From IMG/VR virus record IMGVR_UViG_3300046642_000078, positions 1 to 48,652 of that record: DNA of 48,652 nt; one strand, 5' to 3'. This stretch comes from a virus. Below are positions 16,201 to 24,594 of this stretch, piece by piece; the first letter of the stretch is position 1; each line of letters begins with the position of its first letter. Below the pieces are notes generated by a model, which saw nothing but the letters and a program-made list of their open reading frames with translations, was not told where the DNA came from and did no database searches. Position numbers and translations under genes: made by a program.

Positions 16201-17035
16201 AAGTACCATCCCACGTACCCGCGTACACACGCGTATCCGGGTTGTAATTAGAAGGGAACTTGATTAACAGTCCCTTCATGTCATACGAGCGGGTAGGGAC
16301 GCTAGAGAACTGCGCAGCGTCCAAAGATACTGCAACCACCGCACTAAGAGGATACCTAAGTTTCCCGTCCGTGAGTTCCGTGTAGCTAACCACTGACGTA
16401 GTATCCTGAATGAACGAGTCAGTAGTATCAGCGGTAGTTCTAACGACGCGAATAGTGTAAGTTGACGTAGCACCGTTAAGCTCAATACGATGCGAGCGGT
16501 TGTAGGCGGAGGACGCCTTACCGTTAAACGAGGTATCTACTACGACAGTAAATGCGCCGCCATCTACTGATAGCTGAATCTGATACGCTACAAGGTAACC
16601 AGTCACGTCACCAGTGCTAGGGTTAGTCTGCTGCAAACTCTGCACACCCAGCGTAACACGAACCGCGTTAATGGTTAGATCGTCAAACGTCTGCACCCAA
16701 GGCGTTACTTGCTTAAGCTCTACACCCACGGACGTTGTATTAGCCGTGCTATCAAAGCCCGCTATATACGTCTGGTCTATGTACCCAAGACGGATATCTA
16801 GGGAACTGATATTGAAGTTGTTAGAACCGTCCGCATTCTGGATCGGCGTATTGTCAAAGTAGGTAGACCGTGCAGTACTAAAGCTATCGTCAGCAGGACC
16901 GAAAATTGGACCCTCTGAAATCAAATCCATAATCTGCGCGTATGCCGTACTGCTTAGCGTGTCGTCTGCCTGTGTAGGCGTATGGGTTGATCCACTTTCC
17001 GAACCGGTGCCCGCACCTTGTACAATTTTTCTCAT
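13292..17035 (-). CDS. J: Tail tip/host specificity protein J-like (1247 aa)
   Basis: Lambda gpJ-type central fibre: forms the tail tip and contacts the receptor. The N-terminal part (STAYAQIMDLISEGPIFGP) is the conserved J/phage-tail_3 start; a fibronectin-III-like region lies near residues 620-800 (NMTVSWVAAPAAVAYVVQW). The later region has DUF1983-like heptads. Residues about 1065-1160 are short repeats of the type AQIADAQITTAKI and ANITSAKIA, probably a beta-helical stalk, before a small C-terminal domain likely to bind the receptor. It follows genes I and K as in lambda. Confidence 0.93.
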   Translation of the reverse strand: MRKIVQGAGTGSESGSTHTPTQADDTLSSTAYAQIMDLISEGPIFGPADDSFSTARSTYFDNTPIQNADGSNNFNISSLDIRLGYIDQTYIAGFDSTANTTSVGVELKQVTPWVQTFDDLTINAVRVTLGVQSLQQTNPSTGDVTGYLVAYQIQLSVDGGAFTVVVDTSFNGKASSAYNRSHRIELNGATSTYTIRVVRTTADTTDSFIQDTTSVVSYTELTDGKLRYPLSAVVAVSLDAAQFSSVPTRSYDMKGLLIKFPSNYNPDTRVYAGTWDGTFVTGWTDNPAWIFYDLVLNNRYGLGAKVDATMIDRFSLYQIAQYCDVMVSDGQGGLEPRFTCNCYIQSRTDAYKVLQDLASVFRGMAYWAAGAVVATSDMPTDPVYVYTAANVIQGQFKYVGSSLKTRYTVALVTWNDPANAYKSAVEYVEDADGVARYGINKAEITAFGCTSRTQAQRVGTWSILTSRLETNGVTFSVGLDGTLAQPGQIIAVADPARAGRRLGGRIHAVSGTNQVTVDKLMAQAAIGDTFTVVSPSGVTESSTISGISGNTVNVNPPLAAQPVVNSVYMIESTTVESQLFRVNSVAEKDGITFEINALQYEPGKYAAIDSGAAVDVRPITGLPLNTQAPPTSVAVSQYVVTDQGIAKTNMTVSWVAAPAAVAYVVQWRKDSGDWVDGGRTGGTSLDVHNIYSGKYIARVRAINSLDVSSVYATSSETTLAGKTGAPPTVATLTASTDQVFGIRVDWTFPPTAGDTAYTEIYYSHTSDFTTATQLGRYSYPTSTTNLIGLVAGFDMYFWARLVDTSGNIGAFFPAITGAGVHGMSSSDATAILAYLTGQITATQLSIELATPIAAIPSMQTAITANATAISTETTQRIDGDTALSDRIDIVSAQVVIPPEAGDSTAFAGATTVFAGIYTEQSARAEADLALASQVNNVSAQVNTYSNAYFAAVQVETTARISADAATASQLTTVQASVDSNTAAVATNAASFADINGRVSASYQIKTQVTTGGRTFIAGIGVGVDNNSGTVESQVLVTADRFAVLETTGSGTFAPFVIQGGQAFINSAFIGTAYITTAKIADAAITTAKIGAAQVGTAQIADAQITTAKIVDANITNAKIGTAAVQTANIADANITSAKIANANILNAHIGNAQVDTLKIGANAVTTSASYSFGSTPGSQNYVGRGGTAIVLAAGAPGQVGLVQFTVNGVTLSSTNSATAFATIAMPNGNVSVSNTQAGSVSILEAVR

Positions 17036-17054
17036 GCTCCCTCGCTTTAATGGA

Positions 17055-17639
17055 TTAAGTATCCGTTGCGAGGATACCTTCTGAAATTACAGTACTACCT
17101 ACACGCATACGACCGTACAGCAGTGGTACTGGCCCACCTTGGTACGCCGTGTTCTCTGCACCACTGAAGTAATAGGATGTCTTTGTTGCAGCGCTATTAC
17201 TGTTACCGTTGGATGCCGCAGCGTGCGCAGAGAGCATCTGTGCAACACCACCGAAGACCATAGAAACACCAAGGCTGATAAGGGGAGTTCCCGCGCCACC
17301 GAAGTACGAAGTAACCACGCCAGCGATAATAAGCACAACCCCTGCGATAACGCTAAGGATGCCGCCGTTCTTCGCCCCTACCGGAATAGGAGCAACACGA
17401 ATATCATCGTTACCGCTGGGATACTCTAGTTCGCGCTCCGTAATGTTCCGCTTGCCAACAAAGACGGCGTACTTAATTCCGCGATCCTTGCTAGTCATTA
17501 ACTCACGCTCAAATCCGGGAATCATAACGGCTAGTGCGCGCATAGCCTCACGCGGAGACCTAACCACAAACCTATGCACGCGACCAAACTTAGCGCCCAA
17601 TTTTCCGTAAAGTCTGATAGTTCGGACTTTCTCGATCAT
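17055..17639 (-). CDS. I: Tail assembly protein I-like (194 aa)
   Basis: N-terminal ubiquitin-like domain (TIRLYGKLGAKFGRVHRF, SPREAMRAL), a Gly-rich double hydrophobic segment (about residues 93-140) and PLLYGRMRVGSTVIS near the end, all standard for lambda gpI. Acts in tail-tip assembly. Start overlaps the K stop by four bases; J follows after 19 bases. Confidence 0.9.
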   Translation of the reverse strand: MIEKVRTIRLYGKLGAKFGRVHRFVVRSPREAMRALAVMIPGFERELMTSKDRGIKYAVFVGKRNITERELEYPSGNDDIRVAPIPVGAKNGGILSVIAGVVLIIAGVVTSYFGGAGTPLISLGVSMVFGGVAQMLSAHAAASNGNSNSAATKTSYYFSGAENTAYQGGPVPLLYGRMRVGSTVISEGILATDT

Positions 17640-18370
17640 TGTTTGTCCTTATACCGTAGGATGTGAGTAACGTAATCGCGGTAGCGTGGCAGGCTATCCT
17701 TTCTAGATAGCTGGCCCCAAACGTGGTGGATGATTGAATCATTGCCAACGTAGACAGCGGCGTGATTAGGAGTATTGTTCCGGCTGCGAATCTTCATAAG
17801 CAGAACGTCCCCTTCCTGCAGTTCCGTACCGAGTGGCAGGGATACCCCACCGCACGCGGCGTAGTTATCCGTGTACAGGCTGGAGTGCCCATCGTTCCAC
17901 CACTCGCCGGACCTATGAAAGTCAGGGAGCACTACGCCGTATGTTTGCCAGTAGTACCGGCGCACCAGGCCAAAGCAATCGTTAGTTCCATGTGAAAACT
18001 CACAACCGATTAGCGGCGCTTCGAAGCCGCTAGGGCCAAACTCGCACCAATCCTCAATACCAATAGAGCCGTCAAGTTGTGCCCCAAGGGATACAATTAT
18101 CCACATAGGTACGCCTAACTCCTCGCATACTGTTAGGTCCGCTTGGCTGGGCTTTGCTAATCCTCCTGGGTGGGAGTGCACTACGGCTTCAATCATCCCC
18201 GTGTCCTCTGCATCCGCGTAGTCTTCTGGGTCAATCGAGAAGTGCGTAAGCGGGCTTTCCGATACGTTCCGGCATGGCAGGTACACCCCACCAACCGCAA
18301 CCCCACAGCACTCGTTTGGATAGCACTGCAAAGCATGTGAAGCGATAGCAGCCTTTAGCGTGCTGTCCAT
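17636..18370 (-). CDS. K: Tail tip protein K-like, MPN plus NlpC/P60 peptidase (244 aa)
   Basis: Two domains. The N-terminal JAMM/MPN metallopeptidase has AVVHSHPGGLAKPSQAD (HxH then S and D, residues about 63-79). The C-terminal NlpC/P60 cysteine peptidase has GTNDCFGLVRRYYW (Cys near 132) and TPNHAAVYVG (His near 206). It probably cuts peptidoglycan cross-links during DNA entry or assembly. Gene order L-K-I-J matches lambda. Confidence 0.92.
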   Translation of the reverse strand: MDSTLKAAIASHALQCYPNECCGVAVGGVYLPCRNVSESPLTHFSIDPEDYADAEDTGMIEAVVHSHPGGLAKPSQADLTVCEELGVPMWIIVSLGAQLDGSIGIEDWCEFGPSGFEAPLIGCEFSHGTNDCFGLVRRYYWQTYGVVLPDFHRSGEWWNDGHSSLYTDNYAACGGVSLPLGTELQEGDVLLMKIRSRNNTPNHAAVYVGNDSIIHHVWGQLSRKDSLPRYRDYVTHILRYKDKQ

Positions 18371-18379
18371 AGATTTCCT

Positions 18380-19054
18380 TTAGAGTGTGCCAGCGGTTCC
18401 CGCACTGGGGAAGCCGCCGAAGGGGAGGGGATTAGTCGCGCCAAAGCGGACCTTGCAGCTAGAGAGGCGCTTACCGCATGCGTCTAGTGCAGGATCGCCG
18501 GTAGGATTGTTATTCTTGTCAAAGAACGTGATACCAGACCAGCCGCATTCCAATCCCTTGTATGCCCACTGGCAGAGTCCCGCTACTACTTGCCGTGAGG
18601 GTAGCTGAGTTCCTGAGAAGTCCAGAGCGGACGACAGGGTAAACTCAACGTTAAGGTTAGTCTCGCTAGTCTTCTGCTCAACGTACCATAGCTCTACGGG
18701 CATCTCCTCTGCAGGGTCCGCACCGGGCTGCTCGTCTAGATACTTAGCTAGCGTTCTATGTCGCTTAACCTTAGCTCCGCACAAGTCGCCTAGTGCGATA
18801 CACAACGCGGAGATACTTCCATCTACGTTAGCCACGGTGACGGTTGGGGCGGGCTGGCTAGCATCCCCTGTGCGCTCGAAGCCTGCAGCCTGAATAGGCC
18901 ATGGGGAATACTCCACACCCTGCCAGAGAATATCCCCAGACTGCAAATGCGCGTGGAACCTGAGAACGTCTCCGCCCATTGCCGTACAGTCTAGTTCGTA
19001 TAACTCAATAAGTGCGCCGGGTTCTAGCGTCTGGATATCTGCTGTGATAGTCAT
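18380..19054 (-). CDS. L: Minor tail protein L-like (224 aa)
   Basis: Lambda gpL family, an iron-sulfur tail-tip protein. Visible marks are the start TADIQTLEPGALIELYELD and four cysteines in the C-terminal part: LCQWAYKGLECGW, DACGKRLSSCKVRFG. These match the cluster-binding Cys set of gpL. Its start overlaps the S74 fibre gene; in lambda it would directly follow M. Confidence 0.9.
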   Translation of the reverse strand: MTITADIQTLEPGALIELYELDCTAMGGDVLRFHAHLQSGDILWQGVEYSPWPIQAAGFERTGDASQPAPTVTVANVDGSISALCIALGDLCGAKVKRHRTLAKYLDEQPGADPAEEMPVELWYVEQKTSETNLNVEFTLSSALDFSGTQLPSRQVVAGLCQWAYKGLECGWSGITFFDKNNNPTGDPALDACGKRLSSCKVRFGATNPLPFGGFPSAGTAGTL

Positions 19055-20241
19055 GCGGACGTAGACTCAAGTACCGATACCCTATCTTTAAGTGCGAGTA
19101 GTGCCGTGTAGGATTCCTGCAGGGCTGCAGTTAATTCAGCGATAAGCGGGAGCGGGTTTAATGACTGAAACTGAGGATTTCCCTCTGCGTCTACTGCATC
19201 CTTAACACCTTCTACAGCGCTAGGGATAACAGCCTGTACCTCATGCGCGATAAATCCAGAATTTTCTCTGTCGCTTTCTTGAAAGATTCCTACCGATTTA
19301 AATTTGTACGTAGTGGGCTGTAACTGCATAACCCTGTCAAGACTTCCCGAAATCCTGGAGACTACCTGCTTAACCCGATAGTCAGACGTAAAGGCGAGAG
19401 TACCAACCGTAGTCCCGTCCACGGCGTAGCTTAAGGCAGTGCCCGTCCAAGTAACCCGGTGTTGATTACCCCCGCCCACTACGAGGGAACCAATAAACGT
19501 GCCGTCCACATTTAGCGAGACTGTACTAAAGGCGGACCATGAAAGGGCCATGGTATGTCCTACCTGTACCGCAACGGGATTAAGGTTTACAGTGTCATAA
19601 GGAGTCGCGCCAGCCCACGTGGGGCGGGAAGAAAACGTCTTAGCTCCGGTAAACGTCTGCGTCCCAGCTAAGGTTGCAGGGCCTACGAGGTTCCCGCTAT
19701 CCCACGGGGTATTACCGGCAAAGGTAGGGCGTACGCCTAACGTAGTCGCTCCCGCAACGCCAAGTGTTCCCGCTACCGTCTCATTGCCATTAACTGCACA
19801 GTTTCCGTTTACCGTCTCGTTATCCGAGTTAGTGCGCCCGCGCATAAGACACGTCCACGCATGTACGCCGTCCGTGTCCATTAAAGCCGTCTCACCCGGA
19901 TTAATCTTTGAGACTGAGACAGTATCACCGGAGCCTGTAGTAATAGCCAAGGTAACTACAGTAGTTCCCAGATTACGCAGCAGGGTTACTTGGTCGGCAG
20001 CACACGTAGACGCTGCGGGTAGGTTAATAGTACCAGGAGACCCAAGATTGATATTTACCCGCTTACCGATATGTGCTGTAGTCAACGCCTGTGCGGAGGT
20101 AATCAGCGTAGCACTGGTTAGGAAGGTCTGAGAATTCAACACGTCTACGTTAGCGTTATCTTTAATGAACGCTGTACGAACTGCGTCCCCGTCAACGCCA
20201 GCAGGAGCAGTACCTAGATTTACTTTTTGTAGTGCTGTCAT
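19051..20241 (-). CDS. Tail fibre-like protein with C-terminal S74 self-cleaving chaperone (396 aa)
   Basis: The C-terminal about 111 residues are a peptidase S74 intramolecular chaperone: FTSDYRVKQ with the Ser286/Asp287 dyad, LMQLQPTTYKFK-like core, SGFIAHEVQAVIP, and a terminal coiled coil (LTAALQESYTALLALKDRV). Such domains trimerise the fibre and then cut themselves off before the Ser. The upstream part has Thr/Val/Gly-rich repeats (RPTFAGNTPWDSGNL, RPTWAGATPYDTVNL), typical of fibre shafts. It is inserted between M and L, an unusual place, and joined by four-base overlaps at both ends. Confidence 0.88.
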   Translation of the reverse strand: MTALQKVNLGTAPAGVDGDAVRTAFIKDNANVDVLNSQTFLTSATLITSAQALTTAHIGKRVNINLGSPGTINLPAASTCAADQVTLLRNLGTTVVTLAITTGSGDTVSVSKINPGETALMDTDGVHAWTCLMRGRTNSDNETVNGNCAVNGNETVAGTLGVAGATTLGVRPTFAGNTPWDSGNLVGPATLAGTQTFTGAKTFSSRPTWAGATPYDTVNLNPVAVQVGHTMALSWSAFSTVSLNVDGTFIGSLVVGGGNQHRVTWTGTALSYAVDGTTVGTLAFTSDYRVKQVVSRISGSLDRVMQLQPTTYKFKSVGIFQESDRENSGFIAHEVQAVIPSAVEGVKDAVDAEGNPQFQSLNPLPLIAELTAALQESYTALLALKDRVSVLESTSA

Positions 20242-20576
20242 GCGGAGAAAACCTCTGTAAAGTTAACGGTAAGCGTGTAGGAATCCGCCCCGTGCGGCTG
20301 GATAGTCGGAGTGTCACAACGGAACAAACCCTGTGCTCTAAGGGGCGCTGTCCAAAAGAAAGACTGGAAACCTTTAGTAGAATCTAGGAACGCTTTGATA
20401 GCGCTAATCTTTGCGCCGGAACCGGAGAAGGTAAGCGGGAAGGTGTCCATCTGGTTATTGATACCGTCTGCGACACTCTGTGAAAACCCATCTCCAAACT
20501 GTGCCGTGCGTACTACATACTTCGTAGTGCCAACAATCTCCAAAGAGGGTTGCCACGTAAATACGGGAGTTGCCAT
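20238..20576 (-). CDS. M: Minor tail protein M-like (112 aa)
   Basis: Lambda gpM family: TAQFGDGFSQSVADGIN, then FLDSTKGFQSFFWTAPL and YTLTVNFTEVFSA, in the conserved order and near the family length. Located just downstream of the tape measure gene, as in lambda. Part of the tail tip. Confidence 0.88.
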   Translation of the reverse strand: MATPVFTWQPSLEIVGTTKYVVRTAQFGDGFSQSVADGINNQMDTFPLTFSGSGAKISAIKAFLDSTKGFQSFFWTAPLRAQGLFRCDTPTIQPHGADSYTLTVNFTEVFSA

Positions 20577-20591
20577 GGTCCCTCCTTAAAA

Positions 20592-23417
20592 TTAGATTTG
20601 GTTATGCCGAAGCTGATAGCCATAGCCGCCCTGGCCGCGCATCTTCTGGGCTAGCCGTTTATCTACGAATGCCTGTACCATAGCGTGCAAATCAGCAGCG
20701 TCTTTATCATCCAAGCCGCCACCGTTACCGTTGTTATTCACGGTTACGCTAACAGGAGTATTCCCGCTAGTTGCAGACGTGCTAGAGCTAGCCACTGAAC
20801 CGACAGCGCCACCGCTTGCGAAGTGCGCCATCTTGCCGCTATTGATAGCGTGGAGTAGACCGCTGTACTTCTTAGTTGCGGCTGCGGTTACAACGTACTC
20901 GCCATTCGAGAGCATGGCCGGGATGCTGTCACTTGTGCCCGTACCAGCACCGCTGATAAATCCACCAGTAGCAAAACTGCGCGCACCACCGACACCAGAC
21001 ACAGGCCCACCCGTACTAAACGAGCTAGCTACCATGTTAAAGATTTGCGTCTCCGCTGCCTTAAGGGCAATCTTTGCGAGGTCGGACAGGATGCTAGACG
21101 CGAGCGAACTAAAGCTAAACTTACCCGTAGTAACGAAGGTTTCGAGAGCGTTAGACATATCGCTAAACGTTGCGTCCATACCGGAACGCATAAGCTCCGC
21201 GTTAGTCAAGGTCTGCCCTGTCTGATCCAGTAGGGCTAACTTAAACTGTGCGTCGTAGCTCTCCCTAACCGATTGTTGAAATGCGAGGTTAGTCTCTAGC
21301 TGTGCCTGAGCGCTCACGTAGTAATCGTTAGCCTTGGCGAGCTTTTGCGCGTACTCCGCTTTGTCCGCTGTAGGTGATTCGTATTGCTGCTTAAGTGCGT
21401 CCTGCTGCTTCTCAAAGGCCGCAAACAGGCTATTACGTGCCGCGTAGTTAGTCTTCTCCTGCTGCGTCATAAACTGCTGTGCGTTGGTGGCGTCGTAGCC
21501 GCTTTGTTGCTTGGCTAGTAACGCGTTCTCTTGGTCGGAGAACTTCTGCACGTTAGCTGCACGCTGTGCGCCGTACTTCGTAACCGAATCCGTAAAGTTT
21601 GTCTCTACGGCCACGCGCTGCGCTACCAGACTTTGATAGTCCTTAAGCGCGGTTTCCTCCGCAGACTTCTGCTTCTTGGCGGCTGCTACATCCACACGCT
21701 TAGATGCGTTAGCTATCTCTTGATCTAGTGCGTTAGCCTGCAGGTCATGTAGCTTCTGGAAATACGTAGTGGTATCGATAAGGCCAGCGTCCCGCTGACT
21801 CTTAAGCACAGTCTCAGACCGCTTTTCCTCTTGTTCTATTAGCTGATTCTGCCCAGCAATGCGGGTAATCTCCGCATTAATCCCACCCTCGTTAGAGTGT
21901 GCTGCGTGTACTTTAGTCTTCGCAGCGTACTGCTTATTGATCGTGTCAATAGTCTCGTAGTGGTCTTTAAGGGCTTGCTGGTACTCCTTACTGCCCTTGT
22001 CTACCACGTCCGCTAACTTTGCCCACTTTGCATTTTCAGCCGCTAACTCTGCATCTCTTTGCTTACCCGGACCCGCGTGTGAAGTGTCCGTTAGGTAGTT
22101 AGACAACGCTACCTGTGCATTACCCTCTTTAGCCCGCCTAGCATTCTCGTCTGCTATTTTTTGCTGTGCCTCTTGTACTTTCCGTAGTGCCGCTACCTGT
22201 GCGTTAGCCGCGTCCATCTCAGCCTGTGCAGAGCCTACGTTACCGAATGGCATAGCCTTAGCCTGCGCTAGATTGCGCTGCGCGTCCGCTTGCCGCTGCG
22301 TTGCCTCTGCTAGCTTCTGGGTGTTTGATGCGGCCACGCCGATACGATCAAAATTATCTCCGGCTTGCTTTGCTGCGTCAGAGAAGCTTTTCCAGATGCG
22401 TGCGAGGATACCTACCTCTTGCGTACCTTGTTCAGCCATACGGTGCTGTGAGTCCGCTACCGCGTCAATAAACGCCTTGGTAGCTTGCGCTGTATCGCCA
22501 GTCTTAATATAGCCTTCGATAACTTCGATTTGTGCAGCGCTAAACGTATGGTACTTAGCTTGCAGCTCATCGATACCCTTCTTAGGGTCTTCGAGCATCT
22601 TAACGAATGCTTCAGCGGCCTTGTCTGCAGTAAGGCCAGTATCTTTACCAAACTGCGTAACCACGCCGGTAAGAGTGGACAGTGTTTCTGCGGATGCTTG
22701 CCCCGAACCTACCAGAGCGGCTAGAGTGCCGCTCACTTCCACTAGGCCGCCGTTAGTCGGGGCAAGCTGTGTTGCGAGTGCGGTTAGTTGGTCTTTCGTG
22801 AGACCAAGATAGCCGTTAGTGGCTACGGACGACTTTTGTAAAGCGTCAATGGCGTTAGCAGTCTTGTAAAGCTCGACACCAGCGAATGTGATTGCTGCGG
22901 CAAACAAGCCTACACCTAGGCCCGCTGCGGACAGGATAGCGCTAAGCGCGTCCGTACGTTCCGCCAACACACCAAGCGAGCCGCCGAACTTTGTCCAGTT
23001 ACCTTGCGATGCCTCGTGCGCCAGCACCAGCAATTCACGGCGAGCGGACATGGTGTTTAGATTAAAGCCGTGTGTGTGTTCTGATGCTTGCGCGATCTGC
23101 TCACCCATACTAGCGAACGTACTAGTAACGCCGTTAGCTGCAGCACGCTGTGCAAGTATTTGCGCTTGCGTCTTACCCGCTGTGTCGCTAAGCCGGATGT
23201 ACTCTGAGGCGAGTCTATTAGCCGCGCGTGCGTTTAGGTCAAACCCGTTAGCAGCAGCTTCCTTCATAGCAGCGTCTACTAACGCAGCCTTTTTGGCCAT
23301 TGCGTCTTGCGCAGCGTTGACAGTGGCAGCGCCCGCCTTAATCTTATTTACGCCCGCCTCAAACCCGGTAGCGTCTACGGAGTAAACGATAGTTGAGTTG
23401 TTATTACTTGTTCCCAT
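20592..23417 (-). CDS. H: Tail tape measure protein (941 aa)
   Basis: Longest helical protein of the genome. It has a start typical of lambda-type tape measures, long Ala/Gln/Lys-rich coiled coils (about residues 370-700), hydrophobic segments near 160-185, and a conserved C-terminal block (FSFSSLASSILSDLAKIAL; then a Gly/Ser-rich stretch). It sets tail length and is ejected with DNA. It follows the G/T genes and overlaps the HK97 gp10-like gene. Confidence 0.93.
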   Translation of the reverse strand: MGTSNNNSTIVYSVDATGFEAGVNKIKAGAATVNAAQDAMAKKAALVDAAMKEAAANGFDLNARAANRLASEYIRLSDTAGKTQAQILAQRAAANGVTSTFASMGEQIAQASEHTHGFNLNTMSARRELLVLAHEASQGNWTKFGGSLGVLAERTDALSAILSAAGLGVGLFAAAITFAGVELYKTANAIDALQKSSVATNGYLGLTKDQLTALATQLAPTNGGLVEVSGTLAALVGSGQASAETLSTLTGVVTQFGKDTGLTADKAAEAFVKMLEDPKKGIDELQAKYHTFSAAQIEVIEGYIKTGDTAQATKAFIDAVADSQHRMAEQGTQEVGILARIWKSFSDAAKQAGDNFDRIGVAASNTQKLAEATQRQADAQRNLAQAKAMPFGNVGSAQAEMDAANAQVAALRKVQEAQQKIADENARRAKEGNAQVALSNYLTDTSHAGPGKQRDAELAAENAKWAKLADVVDKGSKEYQQALKDHYETIDTINKQYAAKTKVHAAHSNEGGINAEITRIAGQNQLIEQEEKRSETVLKSQRDAGLIDTTTYFQKLHDLQANALDQEIANASKRVDVAAAKKQKSAEETALKDYQSLVAQRVAVETNFTDSVTKYGAQRAANVQKFSDQENALLAKQQSGYDATNAQQFMTQQEKTNYAARNSLFAAFEKQQDALKQQYESPTADKAEYAQKLAKANDYYVSAQAQLETNLAFQQSVRESYDAQFKLALLDQTGQTLTNAELMRSGMDATFSDMSNALETFVTTGKFSFSSLASSILSDLAKIALKAAETQIFNMVASSFSTGGPVSGVGGARSFATGGFISGAGTGTSDSIPAMLSNGEYVVTAAATKKYSGLLHAINSGKMAHFASGGAVGSVASSSTSATSGNTPVSVTVNNNGNGGGLDDKDAADLHAMVQAFVDKRLAQKMRGQGGYGYQLRHNQI

Positions 23418-23874
23418 TGCCGTTCCCCTTAAGCGCTTCCGCTATGACTGCGTTACTAGCCTCTGCGGCTTTATCTTTCATTGCCTCAAAAGAGGGACGT
23501 ACAAACGGATGTGCCGGGCGCTTTGATGCGCCGTTCTCTAGCCATCCCGCCAGGGCTTGCCGCGTAACGTTGCGATAACTCCCCTTACCCTTCTTAGGCT
23601 TGTAGTAGGAGTTATTAGTAGTGGTGTCGCCAACAAAGAGAACCTTGTAAGTGGCAATCTTGCCCTTAACGCTATCCTCCGGGATGTAGGCCACAGACAG
23701 ACCTTTTGCTAGGTCCCCCGTATCCCTTGGTACGCGCAAAGCTACCTCATCCTTAAACACAGTGACGCCAGCCGCAGCAGCTTTGCGTAAGGTAGACTCA
23801 GACCCAGCGTTATCTAGCCCAGCAATCGCATTCTTAAATACATCAGGGTTAGTAACGCTAAAGGTCTTAGCCAT
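23404..23874 (-). CDS. HK97 gp10-like tail completion/neck protein (156 aa)
   Basis: Family marks: VPRDTGDLAKGLSV near residue 51 and AHPFVRPSFEAMKDKA near the end, both diagnostic of the HK97-gp10 tail-component family. Unusual position: it lies between the T frame and the tape measure instead of among the connector genes upstream of the tail tube. Overlaps the tape measure start by 14 bases. Confidence 0.8.
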   Translation of the reverse strand: MAKTFSVTNPDVFKNAIAGLDNAGSESTLRKAAAAGVTVFKDEVALRVPRDTGDLAKGLSVAYIPEDSVKGKIATYKVLFVGDTTTNNSYYKPKKGKGSYRNVTRQALAGWLENGASKRPAHPFVRPSFEAMKDKAAEASNAVIAEALKGNGNGNK

Positions 23875-23881
23875 ATGATTC

Positions 23882-24259
23882 CTAGTTGGGTCGTTTAATA
23901 GTTACGGTCTTAGCGCCACTCTTTTTTATTTCAGCAAGGTTTATACCGAACACGGATACCGCGATCGCCTCTGCGGACGGTGCTTTGTCCTCTATCGCTA
24001 TTTCATGCTCTTGTGCCCACGGGATGAAATCGTTAGGCTTATATGGCGGCGTATCTTTACCTCGATTAACGTTAGCTACTACACTAGCGACAGTACCCAT
24101 ACGGATATCATCGATACGATCCCCGAATGGCTCTAGGGAGTAGTATGCTTTCCACTCCCCGAACTCAGCGCTGGACATGCGCAATTGCAAATCAGCTACC
24201 GTGCTGTGTAACTCTTTAGCGAGCCGGAACCAGAATAAGCGCTCTGGACTCGCTGTTAG
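23882..24259 (-). CDS. T: Tail assembly chaperone T part, made by -1 frameshift from G (125 aa after the slip)
   Basis: Open frame with no convincing start of its own. Continuing in -1 from the slippery site the frame reads through LFWFRLAKELHSTVADLQLR, then MSSAEFGEWKAYYSLEPFG, the classic lambda gpT block. The G-T fusion would be about 236 residues. G and GT bind the tape measure while the tail tube assembles and are absent from the virion. A TTG at 24190 exists but would remove the conserved N-terminal part. Confidence 0.85.
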   Translation of the reverse strand, partial: LTASPERLFWFRLAKELHSTVADLQLRMSSAEFGEWKAYYSLEPFGDRIDDIRMGTVASVVANVNRGKDTPPYKPNDFIPWAQEHEIAIEDKAPSAEAIAVSVFGINLAEIKKSGAKTVTIKRPN

Positions 24260-24591
24260 TTTTTTGCAGCAGCTTCCTCTGCATCAGCACCAATCTTATT
24301 TACCTCAAGTGCCTTAGCGGCAATTTCCGATACAGCAGCAGCGGACTTAGTACGCAGCGTAGCAACGTCATCCGAAGTAAAGGTAGGCGTACCGTCAGCA
24401 TCAACCACGGTAGCGGCTACGATTGCAGCCTCAAAGTGACTAGCGGACTTATCGCCAGCACTAATAAGCGCCTGGAATTCGTCACGTGCTTTACCCGTAA
24501 GAACCTTAAAGTACAAGACCGCATTAACGGCCTTGACTTCCACAGCCTTAACTTCGGCTTCGAGTGCTGCGAAAAGTTGTTCTTTATTCAT
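24256..24591 (-). CDS. G: Tail assembly chaperone G-like (111 aa)
   Basis: Ala/Glu-rich helical protein directly after the major tail protein, ending EEAAAKN followed by stop. Size and place match lambda gpG. The last codons contain the slippery heptamer that allows a fraction of ribosomes to make GT. Confidence 0.8.
   Translation of the reverse strand: MNKEQLFAALEAEVKAVEVKAVNAVLYFKVLTGKARDEFQALISAGDKSASHFEAAIVAATVVDADGTPTFTSDDVATLRTKSAAAVSEIAAKALEVNKIGADAEEAAAKN
24259..24265 (-). promoter_or_regulatory. Programmed -1 ribosomal frameshift site A-AAA-AAC
   Basis: In the G frame the codons are GCA AAA AAC TAA, a canonical X-XXY-YYZ heptamer directly before the stop. A one-base backward slip opens the T frame, which has conserved gpT sequence upstream of any start codon. 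This is direct positional evidence for programmed frameshifting. Confidence 0.9.
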
Positions 24592-24594
24592 AGA

